DNA of 64,000 nt from Winogradskyella immobilis. Its GTDB lineage: Bacteria > Bacteroidota > Bacteroidia > Flavobacteriales > Flavobacteriaceae. The position numbers and the translations under genes were made by a program. Positions within the stretch are counted from its first letter, which is position 1; each line of letters opens with the position of its first letter. Positions 54,431 to 64,000 of this stretch are shown here, piece by piece. The notes beneath the pieces were generated by a model. That model was not told the origin of the DNA. It did no database searches and was given only the letters and a program-made list of their open reading frames with translations. The stretch covers positions 1-64,000 of the forward strand of contig NZ_JAIQXX010000005.1 of assembly GCF_021887715.1 (NCBI RefSeq), written 5' to 3'.

Positions 54431-54466
54431 AAAAAGTCCTTGATGAAAATCAAGGACTTTTATTTT
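54431..54466 (+). terminator. Terminator after the amidohydrolase gene
   Basis: AAAGTCCTTGAT (54433-54444), loop GAAA, ATCAAGGACTTT (54449-54460), then TATTTTAT: a perfect 12-bp stem. Confidence 0.88.
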
Positions 54467-54535
54467 ATATTCAATGTACTCACTGAAATCTTTTATTCAA
54501 GAGTGAGTTATTTGTCTGTGGCGACTCGCCGCGGT

Positions 54536-54552
54536 AATTGAGCTTGTCGAAA
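54536..54552. repeat. REP-like element core beside the groL stop
   Basis: TAATTGAGCTTGTCGAAAT region: the 12-base core GAGCTTGTCGAA (54540-54551) shared with 16211 and 58806, ending two bases before the groL stop codon. The preceding GGCGACTCGCCGCGG is also partly palindromic. Confidence 0.6.
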
Positions 54553-56338
<1,786 letters not shown>

Positions 56339-56614
56339 TTAAATAATCGCTAAGATGTCGCTCTCGCGCATCATTAAATAATCTTTACCTTCTAATTTAA
56401 GTTCTGTACCTCCGTACTTTCCGTAGAGTACAGTGTCACCAACTTTTACGGTTAAAGGTTCGTCTTTTTTTCCGTTGCCAATAGCAACAACAGTTCCTTT
56501 TTGCGGTTTCTCTTTTGCATTATCTGGAATAATAATACCAGAGGCTGTAGTAGTTTCAGCTTCCATAGGTTCTACTAGAACACGATCTGCTAAAGGTTTA
56601 ATGTTTAAAGCCAT
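56339..56614 (-). CDS. groS: Co-chaperonin GroES
   Basis: 91 residues: [10 protein letters not shown] near the start, the mobile loop [14 protein letters not shown], and [15 protein letters not shown]. Ordinary cap of GroEL. Promoter unclear; groL follows after 154 bases. Confidence 0.97.
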   Translation of the reverse strand: MALNIKPLADRVLVEPMEAETTTASGIIIPDNAKEKPQKGTVVAIGNGKKDEPLTVKVGDTVLYGKYGGTELKLEGKDYLMMRESDILAII

Positions 56615-56710
56615 TTTTATATGTTTTAAGTTATTTTGAAATTTATTTAACGCTTAAGCGTTATTCTAAAATTGTGCCATTAGAAACGAACTGACAAAGT
56701 TTCAGTCATA

Positions 56711-56739
56711 AAAAAAGTCAACACTAAGGTTGACTTTTT
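56711..56739 (-). terminator. Terminator at the end of the miaB-secG operon
   Basis: AAAAAGTCAAC, loop of six, GTTGACTTTTT; on the minus strand the T-run follows the stem 23 bases after the secG stop. Confidence 0.85.
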
Positions 56740-56761
56740 AATTATCTTTTTTCAAATACTA

Positions 56762-57115
56762 TTAATTAGAATCTGTAGTATCATTAGTTGGAGTTGTTGG
56801 TGTCTCTACTGGTGCTGTTACAGGTTGTTGCGTAGTAGCTTCGTCAGTATCTAAAGCTGTAGAATCACTAACACCACCAGCGCCAGGTATAGTTACGTTT
56901 GCTAATAATATTAATGCTATTAGTACTGTTGCTAAAACCCAAGTACTTCTGTCTAAGAAATCTCCTGTTTTTTTAACACCTCCTAATTGTTGAGTTCCGC
57001 CTCCGCCAAAAGATGATGATAATCCTCCACCTTTAGGATTTTGAACCATAATTACTACAACGAGTAAAAAAGCGACAATTACGATTAGTATTAAAAATAT
57101 GGTAAACTTTGTCAT
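56762..57115 (-). CDS. secG: Preprotein translocase subunit SecG
   Basis: 117 residues: two membrane helices (IFLILIVIVAFLLVVVIMVQ and STWVLATVLIALILLANV) around the conserved NPKGGGLSSSFGGGG loop and a Thr/Asp-rich tail. Forms part of the SecYEG channel. Overlaps the upstream TPR gene by 4 bases (ATGA). Confidence 0.94.
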   Translation of the reverse strand: MTKFTIFLILIVIVAFLLVVVIMVQNPKGGGLSSSFGGGGTQQLGGVKKTGDFLDRSTWVLATVLIALILLANVTIPGAGGVSDSTALDTDEATTQQPVTAPVETPTTPTNDTTDSN

Positions 57116-58029
57116 TGTTCTGTATTGTTATGTTCTCTTAATTCTTTTACTGCTTTTATTTGGTCTGCAAAGAAACTACTTTTTTCTGGATATTTCAAAC
57201 TTAAAATTCTGTAAGATTGAATGGCTTTATCGTAATTTTTTTGTTCTAAATAGATGCGAGCTAAAGTTTCTGTCATTAAAAGGTCTTCAGACGCGTCATC
57301 ATTGTTAACTAACTTAGGTTTAGGGGCTTTTGTAGAAGGTTTAATTTTTGGGTTCTTATCTAAAAAGCGATCTATAGTAGTCATTTTTGCGTCTAAAGAT
57401 GATGTAGTTTTTACATCACTATCGAGATCATCGTTTCTTATAATAGGTTTAAAACTTGTAATCTTAAGCCATTCTGCAAAAGAATGGGTTTCAGATTTGT
57501 TAAACTCTAAGGGTTTACCCAAATTAAGTTTAGTTTCAGGTTTTATGTTTTTAACATCGATATCTATAATGGCATTTTCAATAGCATTCTCGGATTCTAT
57601 TATAGGTTTTGAAACGATTTTCTCTTCAAATAAATGCGGATCTAAAACGCCTTCTGTAGCTTTTATATGTTGCTTTAAGGCATCGTCTATTGTAACACTT
57701 TTATTTACAGAAATGTCATCAATATCCGTAACAGTTATATCTTTTAAGTATTCTGAATTTTGTTTAATGACATCAGAGATTGCATTTTGGTTAAAAACTT
57801 CTGAAGTTATATAATCAAATAAAACACTGCGATCTGTGGTGTAAGCAGCAGTAACTTTTAAGGCATTATTATATTTGTAGCTTTCTTTATTCTTTAAACC
57901 TTTAAGATATAACGCGCGTGCAGGTTGAAAATAGGGGTAAGCATCGACAATCTTTTTAATAGCATCTGTTTGCTCAGTGTTTAGAGCTTCAGGATGCTGC
58001 ATTAAGTATGTCAATTCTTGTAATTGCAT
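57112..58029 (-). CDS. Tetratricopeptide-containing protein of the lptE-secG operon
   Basis: 305 residues. Helical N-terminal part (LQELTYLMQHPEALNTEQ, PARALYLKGLKNKESYKYN), a low-complexity middle, and a C-terminal TPR (ETLARIYLEQKNYDKAIQSYRILSLKYPEKS). It is soluble by appearance and always sits beside lptE in related genomes; role not assigned. Starts one base after lptE. Confidence 0.8.
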   Translation of the reverse strand: MQLQELTYLMQHPEALNTEQTDAIKKIVDAYPYFQPARALYLKGLKNKESYKYNNALKVTAAYTTDRSVLFDYITSEVFNQNAISDVIKQNSEYLKDITVTDIDDISVNKSVTIDDALKQHIKATEGVLDPHLFEEKIVSKPIIESENAIENAIIDIDVKNIKPETKLNLGKPLEFNKSETHSFAEWLKITSFKPIIRNDDLDSDVKTTSSLDAKMTTIDRFLDKNPKIKPSTKAPKPKLVNNDDASEDLLMTETLARIYLEQKNYDKAIQSYRILSLKYPEKSSFFADQIKAVKELREHNNTEQ

Positions 58030-58030
58030 A

Positions 58031-58537
58031 TTACCAGTTGGCTAAGGATTCGTTAAAAATATCTTGCGTTATACGTTCAAAAATGGTTTCTATAGCTGTG
58101 TCCTTTTGGCTTCCTGTTAGTTGTGCTGAACCGGCAAAATCAAAGAAAAATGAAAAACGCCTTTCAAAATCTTTTTCTTCGTCATTTTTATCATAAAACC
58201 GAACTTGTATACCTATAGTAAGTCTATTTTGTGCCGCTGTATTATCTGATGTTGCCGTCGTTGGAGATATACGATACTCTACAATTTCACCTTCGTAAGT
58301 TAAATCTCCACCAGAATTAACCAATTGTAAACTCGTTTGATTTTGAATTAAATCTTGAAGCGCATTTGTAAACTGTATATCTATACCAGGCTCATTAAGT
58401 GGAGCATTATTAGGAAAGAAATTAACCTGAAATGTTTCTGCAACACCAGTATCCGCTCCTGTAAAACCATAACTGACTTTACAACTATATACCGTTGTAA
58501 AAGCAATAATGGTAATTATATATTTTATGTATTTCAT
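58031..58537 (-). CDS. lptE: LPS-assembly lipoprotein LptE
   Basis: 168 residues: lipoprotein signal with Cys19 (TTVYSCKVSYGF), the opening CKVSYGFTGAD and NYFPNNAPL-like FFPNNAPLNEPGI typical of Bacteroidetes LptE, and a beta-rich domain with RRFSFFFDF. It should plug and assist LptD in moving LPS to the outer membrane. Confidence 0.9.
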   Translation of the reverse strand: MKYIKYIITIIAFTTVYSCKVSYGFTGADTGVAETFQVNFFPNNAPLNEPGIDIQFTNALQDLIQNQTSLQLVNSGGDLTYEGEIVEYRISPTTATSDNTAAQNRLTIGIQVRFYDKNDEEKDFERRFSFFFDFAGSAQLTGSQKDTAIETIFERITQDIFNESLANW

Positions 58538-58735
58538 TTAATAACTGTTTGGGCGTTTCATAGTTATAAACGCATAGATATAACCTGCATTGTCCGCAAT
58601 ATCAAAATCTACATTAATTAAGCGATAGCCTTTGTAATGTTTTTCATTAACTAAATTTTCAGCTTCTTCTCTAATGGTCTCGGAGCTGTTAGGCCCAAAA
58701 CGTTTTCTAATTCTAAAAATTTCTACAGCTTTCAT
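58538..58735 (-). CDS. Small conserved protein of unknown function
   Basis: 65 residues, basic, without signal peptide or membrane segment. One base separates it from lptE (58537), and the frame runs from ATG with no interruption. The end of the reading frame (GYIYAFITMKRPNSY) has aromatic residues. No family recognised; operon position suggests a real gene. Confidence 0.65.
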   Translation of the reverse strand: MKAVEIFRIRKRFGPNSSETIREEAENLVNEKHYKGYRLINVDFDIADNAGYIYAFITMKRPNSY

Positions 58736-58755
58736 TTATATTTATTATTTTTTAC

Positions 58756-58797
58756 CTAACACCTAACACCTAACACCTAACACCTAACACCTAACAT
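58756..58797. repeat. Heptanucleotide tandem array (CTAACAY), six units
   Basis: Five CTAACAC units and one CTAACAT. Same motif as the array at 14702-14781. It lies between the sigma-54 activator stop and the small gene at 58538-58735, and runs into the REP-like element at 58798. Confidence 0.92.
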
Positions 58798-58821
58798 GTC
58801 TCGCTGAGCTTGTCGAAGTGT
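58798..58821. repeat. REP-like element with the GAGCTTGTCGAA core
   Basis: GTCTCGCTGAGCTTGTCGAAGTG; core at 58806-58817. Directly follows the heptamer array and precedes the stop codon of the sigma-54 activator at 58829. Confidence 0.65.
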
Positions 58822-58828
58822 CTAATAC

Positions 58829-60097
58829 CTACAAATCGTATTGTTTAATCTTTCGGTATAAAGTACGCTCACTAATGCCGAGTTCGGCGGCAGCTAATTT
58901 ACGTTTTCCACTATGACGTTCTAAAGATTTTTTAATTAATTCTAATTCTTTGTCATGTAATGATAAAGTTTCTTCTTCCTCAATCTCTTCTGCAAAGTGA
59001 TATTTATCTTCAGATTCGGTGATAATCTCTGGAGTAGCTTCCACACTTTGAGGAATAGCTAAAACTTCTACATCTTTTGCAGGTGGTTCAATATTATCAG
59101 AATCTTCGTCTCTATATATTTTCTGTATTAAACTCTCGTTGTCTTTTTGGACATCTTTAACGTTGCCACTTTTCATAAGCTCCATGGTGAGCTTCTTTAA
59201 ATCATTAAGATCGCTCTTCATGTCAAACAACACTTTGTATAAAATTTCGCGTTCTGTACTAAAATCACTTTCAGATTTTGTGCCTTTTATAACTGCTGGT
59301 AAATTTTGTCCTGCGCCAGAAGGTAAGTACGATTGTAATGCGAGTGCGGTTATAGTACGATTGCGTTCTAAAACTGAAACTTGTTCAGCAACATTTCTTA
59401 GTTGTCTAATATTACCATTCCATCGGTATTTTAATAAAAGTTGAACAGCATCATCTGTTAGTTTAACTGTAGGCATTTTATATTTTGAAGCAAAGTCACT
59501 AGCAAACTTCCTAAATAGCAAATGAATATCTTCTTTGCGTTCTCTTAAAGCAGGCAAATGAATTTCTATAGTGCTTAAACGATAATATAAATCTTCTCTA
59601 AACTTTTCTTTTTCTATGGCTTCAAACATATTTACGTTTGTAGCTGCTACAATACGAACATCTGTTTTTTGAACTTTACTAGAGCCTACTTTTAAAAACT
59701 CACCATTTTCTAGAACACGTAATAAACGTACTTGAGTCGTTAATGGAAGTTCGCCAACTTCATCTAAGAAAATAGTACCGCCGTCAGCGACTTCAAAATA
59801 ACCAGACCGAGTTTGTGTAGCTCCTGTAAATGCTCCTTTTTCGTGTCCAAACAGTTCACTGTCTATAGTGCCTTCAGGTATAGCTCCACAGTTTACAGCA
59901 ATATATTTGCCGTGTTTACGATGCGAAAGTTGATGTATGATTTTTGGAACACTTTCTTTGCCAACACCACTTTCTCCCGTGACGAGTATAGAAATATCGG
60001 TAGGAGCAACTTGTATCGCTTTTTCTATAGAACGATTAAGTTTAGCGTCATTACCAATAATTCCAAAACGTTGTTTTATGGCTTGTATAGATTCCAT
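58829..60097 (-). CDS. Sigma-54-dependent transcriptional activator without N-terminal sensor domain
   Basis: 422 residues. The AAA+ domain begins within the first 40 residues: Walker A GESGVGKE (41-48), GAFTGA (88-93) that contacts sigma-54, and Walker B IFLDEVGE with Asp112 and Glu113. An acidic linker of about 120 residues follows, then a C-terminal Fis-type helix-turn-helix (RKLAAAELGISERTLYRKIK). There is no receiver, GAF or PAS domain, so it may be regulated by partner proteins or by its own level. It lies between miaB and the lptE genes. Confidence 0.92.
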   Translation of the reverse strand: MESIQAIKQRFGIIGNDAKLNRSIEKAIQVAPTDISILVTGESGVGKESVPKIIHQLSHRKHGKYIAVNCGAIPEGTIDSELFGHEKGAFTGATQTRSGYFEVADGGTIFLDEVGELPLTTQVRLLRVLENGEFLKVGSSKVQKTDVRIVAATNVNMFEAIEKEKFREDLYYRLSTIEIHLPALRERKEDIHLLFRKFASDFASKYKMPTVKLTDDAVQLLLKYRWNGNIRQLRNVAEQVSVLERNRTITALALQSYLPSGAGQNLPAVIKGTKSESDFSTEREILYKVLFDMKSDLNDLKKLTMELMKSGNVKDVQKDNESLIQKIYRDEDSDNIEPPAKDVEVLAIPQSVEATPEIITESEDKYHFAEEIEEEETLSLHDKELELIKKSLERHSGKRKLAAAELGISERTLYRKIKQYDL

Positions 60098-60128
60098 ATT
60101 TATTTCCCACGGAAGTGGGAATCTTTTT
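60098..60128 (-). promoter_or_regulatory. Palindromic hairpin six bases upstream of the sigma-54 activator start
   Basis: Minus strand: AAAAAGA, stem TTCCCAC, loop TTCC, stem GTGGGAA, ATAAAT, ATG. The 7-bp perfect stem is at 60104-60121. The stem differs from that before the SDR gene but the flanks are the same. Confidence 0.6.
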
Positions 60129-60181
60129 AATTAATTTTTAATTCTATTTTATGAGATTCGTGCGTAAGCAAGAATAACAAG

Positions 60182-61627
60182 TTAATTATTTTCAGAATAC
60201 CCAACGGCTTTACCAATAAGTGTTGCACTGGTACAATCTGTTATTTTTACATTTACAAAATCTCCTACGTTATAATGTTCTTTCGGAAACACAGCAACGG
60301 TATTTTGTGAGTTTCTTCCAGACCAATGTAAATCAGATTTTTTAGACGTTTTTTCAATCAGTATTTCTTCAACTTTACCGACATGTTGTTGCGTTCTATA
60401 TAAGCTATGACGACGTTGTAAAGCTTGTATTTCGTTTAATCGACGCTGTTTTACATCAGCAGAAATATCATCTTCCATTTTACGGCCAGCAGTAGTGCCA
60501 GGCCGCTCAGAGTAAGCAAACATAAATCCGAAATCGTACTTTACATAATCCATTAAACTTAAAGTATCTTGATGATCTTCTTCTGTTTCTGTAGGGAAAC
60601 CAGCAATCATATCTTGGCTAATGGCTACATCAGGAATTAGAGTTCTAATATTATCAATAAGAGTAAAATACTCTTCACGTGTATGCTGACGATTCATTTC
60701 TTTTAAAATACGATTGCTTCCGCTTTGTACTGGTAAATGCACATAGTTACATACGTTTCTATATTTTGCCATCACTTCAATAACATCTAAAGTCATGTCT
60801 TGAGGATTAGATGTTGAAAAACGAAAACGCATTTTAGGTTGTGCTTTGGCACATAGTTCTAATAGGTTTGCAAAATTTACTGCGGTCGCTTTTTGCATTT
60901 CAGAGGCTTTAACAAAGTCTTTTTTTAAACCACCACCATACCAAAGAAAGCTATCTACATTCTGCCCTAAAAGCGTTACCTCTTTAAAACCTCTACTTGC
61001 TAAATCGTTAACTTCTTCAATAACAGATTGTGGATCTCTACTGCGTTCTCTACCTCTAGTAAAAGGAACCACACAAAACGTACACATATTGTCACAACCT
61101 CTAGTAATAGAAACAAAAGCTGTAACACCATTACTATTTAAACGAACAGGAGCAATATCTCCGTAAGTTTCATCTTTAGATAAAATAACATTTACAGCAT
61201 TACGGCCTTCATCAACTTCACTAATTAAATTGGGCAAATCTTTATATGCATCCGGGCCAACCACAAGGTCAACCATTTTTTCTTCTTCTAAAAATTTACT
61301 TTTTAAACGTTCTGCCATACATCCTAAAACACCAATCTTCATTTTAGGATTGATTTTTTTTACAGCATTGTATTTTTCTAAACGTTTACGTACAGTTTGT
61401 TCGGCTTTATCTCTAATGGAACATGTATTCACCAATACTAAATCAGCCTCTTCTAGATTTTTTGTAGTATTAAAACCCTCTTTAGAAAGTATAGAAGCTA
61501 CAATTTCACTATCACTAAAATTCATTTGGCAACCATAACTTTCTATAAAAAGTTTTCGTTCATTGCCAACTTTAGGGGCTATAGTAAGGTGTTCTCCTTG
61601 TTTATTTTCGTCAATTATTTTCTCCAT
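60182..61627 (-). CDS. miaB: tRNA-2-methylthio-N6-dimethylallyladenosine synthase MiaB
   Basis: 481 residues. The N-terminal UPF0004 domain holds ESYGCQMNFSDSE, NTCSIRDKAEQ and GCMAERL; the radical SAM motif is CDNMCTFC; a C-terminal TRAM domain follows. It adds the methylthio group to A37 of tRNAs. An ATG six bases upstream (61633) is in frame, but by the conserved layout with the other two hairpin-linked genes, 61627 fits best as start. Promoter TTG-N20-TATCTTTG at 61695-61725. First gene of the operon to secG. Confidence 0.95.
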   Translation of the reverse strand: MEKIIDENKQGEHLTIAPKVGNERKLFIESYGCQMNFSDSEIVASILSKEGFNTTKNLEEADLVLVNTCSIRDKAEQTVRKRLEKYNAVKKINPKMKIGVLGCMAERLKSKFLEEEKMVDLVVGPDAYKDLPNLISEVDEGRNAVNVILSKDETYGDIAPVRLNSNGVTAFVSITRGCDNMCTFCVVPFTRGRERSRDPQSVIEEVNDLASRGFKEVTLLGQNVDSFLWYGGGLKKDFVKASEMQKATAVNFANLLELCAKAQPKMRFRFSTSNPQDMTLDVIEVMAKYRNVCNYVHLPVQSGSNRILKEMNRQHTREEYFTLIDNIRTLIPDVAISQDMIAGFPTETEEDHQDTLSLMDYVKYDFGFMFAYSERPGTTAGRKMEDDISADVKQRRLNEIQALQRRHSLYRTQQHVGKVEEILIEKTSKKSDLHWSGRNSQNTVAVFPKEHYNVGDFVNVKITDCTSATLIGKAVGYSENN

Positions 61628-61657
61628 ATTCATTTCTCGAAAAAACGAGAATTTTTA
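61628..61657 (-). promoter_or_regulatory. Palindromic hairpin six bases upstream of the miaB start
   Basis: Minus strand: AAAAA, stem TTCTCG, loop TTTTTT, stem CGAGAA, ATGAAT, ATG (61627). Hairpin at 61634-61651. Flanks match those of the elements at 10704 and 60098. Confidence 0.55.
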
Positions 61658-61694
61658 TATAATAGGTGCGTTTTTTAAAAGCGCAATAAGCATG

Positions 61695-61725
61695 CAAAGA
61701 TAGAAATTATTTGCAGATTATGACA
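61695..61725 (-). promoter_or_regulatory. Promoter of the miaB operon
   Basis: Minus-strand TTG at 61725-61723, 20-base spacer, TATCTTTG at 61702-61695: both elements and spacing agree with the Bacteroidetes sigma consensus. The mRNA would include the hairpin before miaB. Confidence 0.6.
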
Positions 61726-61867
61726 AGTTGACAGTATCGATTTGTTAGTGGTTATATTAATTTTAATATTGAAACATACATTAATTAACAGGGTCTTAAA
61801 GAAGGTTAAAAGCCTAAAAAATAATATACAATTCAATACTTATTAGGAATGTGAATTTTTTTTCACA

Positions 61868-61875
61868 TACATTTG
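61868..61875 (+). promoter_or_regulatory. Candidate -7 element for topA
   Basis: TACATTTG fits TAnnTTTG, 19 bases upstream of the topA start at 61895. The remaining bases of the divergent gap from 61728 to 61867 show no gene or RNA. Confidence 0.4.
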
Positions 61876-61894
61876 TAGCCTTAAAAAATGAAAA

Positions 61895-64000
61895 ATGTCG
61901 AAGAATTTAGTTATCGTTGAGTCACCAGCAAAAGCAAAAACTATAGAGAAATTTTTAGGTAAGGATTATAAGGTAGAGTCTAGTTTTGGACATATCTCAG
62001 ATTTGCCTTCTAAAGAACTTGGAGTAGATGTTGATGGTGATTTTATGCCTAAGTATCAGGTGTCTAAAGACAAGAAAGATGTTGTTAAGAAACTAAAAGC
62101 TTTAGCAAAAAAAGCTGAGATGGTTTGGTTAGCAAGTGATGAGGATCGAGAAGGAGAAGCTATTGCATGGCATTTAGCAGAAGCATTAGGTTTAGATAAA
62201 GAAAAAACGAAACGTATTGTTTTTCATGAGATTACAAAAAGTGCTATAAATAAAGCTATAGAGAACCCAAGAAGTATAGACTATAATTTGGTAGATGCTC
62301 AACAAGCAAGACGTGTTTTAGATCGTATTGTGGGTTACGAGCTGTCTCCAGTTTTATGGAGAAAAGTTAAAGGCGGTTTGTCAGCAGGTCGAGTGCAATC
62401 CGTATCTGTGCGCTTAATTGTAGAACGCGAACGCGATATACAAAAATTCAATCCTGTAGCTTCATATAGAGTAGATGCCGAGTTTACAACAACTTCTGGT
62501 GCTTCATTTAGAGCCAAGCTGCCTAAGAATTTTGAAACTAAAGCTGAAGCAGAATCATTTTTAAGTAAAAATATTGGAGCTTCTTATGAAGTGGCCAATC
62601 TTGAAAAAAAACCAGTTAAGAAATCTCCAGCACCACCATTTACAACATCAACGTTACAACAAGAAGCTTCTCGTAAGTTAGGCTTTTCTGTAAGTAGAAC
62701 AATGAGTAATGCCCAACGTTTATACGAAGCAGGTTTAATTACTTATATGAGAACAGATAGTGTTAATTTATCTGATGAAGCAAAGCAAGGTGCAGAAAAT
62801 GAAATTGTAACTGCTTATGGTTCGCAATACAGTAAGCCTCGAAACTATAAAGGAAAATCTAAAGGAGCACAAGAAGCTCACGAAGCTATACGACCTACAA
62901 ATTTTGCTAATCATTCTGTAGGAGCAGAACGCGATCAAGCACGCTTATACGATTTAATATGGAAACGCGCTATAGCGTCTCAAATGAGTGAAGCCAATTT
63001 AGAACGTACCAATGTTAAAATTCAGGTAAACAGTACTTCTCCAGTAAATGAGTTATTTGTAGCTAATGGTGAGATTATAACATTTGATGGGTTTTTAAAA
63101 GTATATTTAGAAGGAAATGATAATGAAGATGAAGAACAATCTGGCTTGTTGCCAGAGCTTCATGTTTCAGATGCGTTATCAAATAAATACATTACAGCAA
63201 CAGAGCGCTTTACAAGACCGCCAGCACGTTTTACGGAAGCAGCTTTGGTAAAGAAATTAGAAGAACTTGGTATAGGTAGACCATCTACTTATGCGCCGAC
63301 AATTTCTACAATTCAGAATAGAAATTATATTGAAAAAGGGACTGTTGATGGAGTTGAACGTAACTATGTACAATTAACTTTAGAACATCAGTCTATAAAT
63401 GAAAAACAATTAACAGAGCGTGTAGGCTCTGATAAAGGAAAATTGGTGCCTACAGATATAGGAACTATTGTTACAGATTTCTTAGTTAATCATTTTGAAA
63501 GTATTCTAGATTATAACTTCACGGCAAAAGTAGAAGAGAGCTTTGATGACATAGCTGAAGGCAAAGAAGATTGGCGCGTTATGATGAAAGATTTTTATAA
63601 AGGATTTCATCCACAAGTAGAAGATGTACAGGCTAATGCAGAGCGTGAATCTGGGGAACGTATTTTAGGTACTGATCCAGATAGCGGAAGACAAGTAAGT
63701 GTGCGTTTAGGAAAGTTTGGTGCCATGGTACAAATGGGAACTATAGAAGATGAAGAAAAACCAAAGTTTGCAAGTCTATCTCCAGATCAGCAATTAAGTT
63801 CTATAACTTTTGAAGAAGCAATGGACTTATTTAAGCTTCCAAAAGCACTAGGACATTATAAGGATGAAGAAGTAGAGGTGAATAACGGACGTTTCGGGCC
63901 TTACGTAAGATTCGGAAAGAAATTTGTGTCTTTACCTAAAGGTGTAGATCCACTTAGTGTAGATTATGATGAAGCACTTATATATATTAAGGAGAAAGAA
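61895..64000 (+). CDS. topA: DNA topoisomerase I (5' part, 702 codons, cut by window edge)
   Basis: The frame opens at ATG 61895 with SKNLVIVESPAKAKTIEKF, the TOPRIM opening of bacterial topoisomerase I. ASDEDREGEAIAWHL carries the acidic triad, and active-site Tyr284 lies in LITYMRTDSV. The catalytic domain continues to about residue 580. The visible end enters C-terminal toprim-associated repeats (NNGRFGPYVRFGKKF, LPKG). It relaxes negative supercoils. No stop is reached in the window. Confidence 0.97.
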   Translation, partial: MSKNLVIVESPAKAKTIEKFLGKDYKVESSFGHISDLPSKELGVDVDGDFMPKYQVSKDKKDVVKKLKALAKKAEMVWLASDEDREGEAIAWHLAEALGLDKEKTKRIVFHEITKSAINKAIENPRSIDYNLVDAQQARRVLDRIVGYELSPVLWRKVKGGLSAGRVQSVSVRLIVERERDIQKFNPVASYRVDAEFTTTSGASFRAKLPKNFETKAEAESFLSKNIGASYEVANLEKKPVKKSPAPPFTTSTLQQEASRKLGFSVSRTMSNAQRLYEAGLITYMRTDSVNLSDEAKQGAENEIVTAYGSQYSKPRNYKGKSKGAQEAHEAIRPTNFANHSVGAERDQARLYDLIWKRAIASQMSEANLERTNVKIQVNSTSPVNELFVANGEIITFDGFLKVYLEGNDNEDEEQSGLLPELHVSDALSNKYITATERFTRPPARFTEAALVKKLEELGIGRPSTYAPTISTIQNRNYIEKGTVDGVERNYVQLTLEHQSINEKQLTERVGSDKGKLVPTDIGTIVTDFLVNHFESILDYNFTAKVEESFDDIAEGKEDWRVMMKDFYKGFHPQVEDVQANAERESGERILGTDPDSGRQVSVRLGKFGAMVQMGTIEDEEKPKFASLSPDQQLSSITFEEAMDLFKLPKALGHYKDEEVEVNNGRFGPYVRFGKKFVSLPKGVDPLSVDYDEALIYIKEKE

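Noticed and set aside
61728-61867. Gap between miaB and topA considered for a small RNA or origin
   Set aside because: AT-rich but with no stable hairpin, terminator, DnaA-box cluster or conserved motif beyond the two promoters.

Overview
The window is a compact, AT-rich bacterial chromosome segment. It reads as a marine-type member of the Flavobacteriaceae (Bacteroidetes). The grounds are: an exosortase of the XrtF type with its partner gene, DUF6090 and DUF6702 family proteins, a HYC_CC_PP family protein, LptE next to SecG and MiaB, several lipoproteins with short lipoboxes, and candidate promoters of the Bacteroidetes type (-7 element TAnnTTTG). No rRNA, tRNA, CRISPR array, insertion sequence or prophage was recognised. 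The window cuts a collagen-like gene at its left edge and topA at its right edge. Layout: 1-1631 holds an exported collagen-like protein (partial) and dipeptidase PepE. 1750-7356 is a plus-strand block of three tandem paralogous CarboxypepD_reg-like exported proteins, a DUF6702 protein, an M1 metallopeptidase and TatA. 7363-17742 is a long minus-strand kynurenine catabolic cluster. In transcription order it holds kynureninase, kynurenine 3-monooxygenase, a RidA-type 2-aminomuconate deaminase, two DUF6090 membrane proteins, 2-aminomuconate semialdehyde dehydrogenase, an SDR without the usual catalytic residues, 3-hydroxyanthranilate dioxygenase, ACMS decarboxylase, a small membrane protein and an O-methyltransferase. 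Together these would take kynurenine to 4-oxalocrotonate; the tryptophan dioxygenase and formamidase steps are not in the window. This cluster is strewn with small dispersed repeats. 17983-36305 mixes housekeeping genes (msrA, a degenerate zinc-ribbon coiled-coil protein, Nif3-like, lpxK, a TPR hybrid histidine kinase, gap-lipA, an NRAMP-like transporter, two ECF sigma factors of which one has an anti-sigma gene, a GT2 glycosyltransferase, aqpZ, murB, an aminotransferase, a PDZ aspartyl protease and a DUF1573 protein). 36492-46379 holds valS, then on the minus strand purH and the cell-shape genes mreB, mreC, mreD, mrdA and rodA. 46524-54410 holds an ABC-type permease, a GAF protein, the XrtF pair, a five-gene metal-handling-like set (HYC_CC_PP, outer-membrane barrel, periplasmic HMA, NHL lipoprotein, HMA-MauE fusion) and an amidohydrolase lipoprotein. 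54553-61627 is groS-groL and a minus-strand envelope/translation operon (miaB, sigma-54 activator, small protein, lptE, TPR protein, secG). topA opens at 61895. The most interesting non-coding signal is a family of short hairpins whose stems differ in sequence yet still pair. Three of them sit exactly six bases upstream of start codons (SDR, sigma-54 activator, miaB); others lie in the groS-groL gap, across the ridA stop codon, and inside one copy of a longer dispersed repeat. Two heptanucleotide arrays (CTAACAY) abut gene 3' ends, and one of them supplies the kmo stop codon. The most interesting gene set is the HMA/NHL/MauE cluster at 49366-52602. Gene identities come from motif recognition only; no database search was run.
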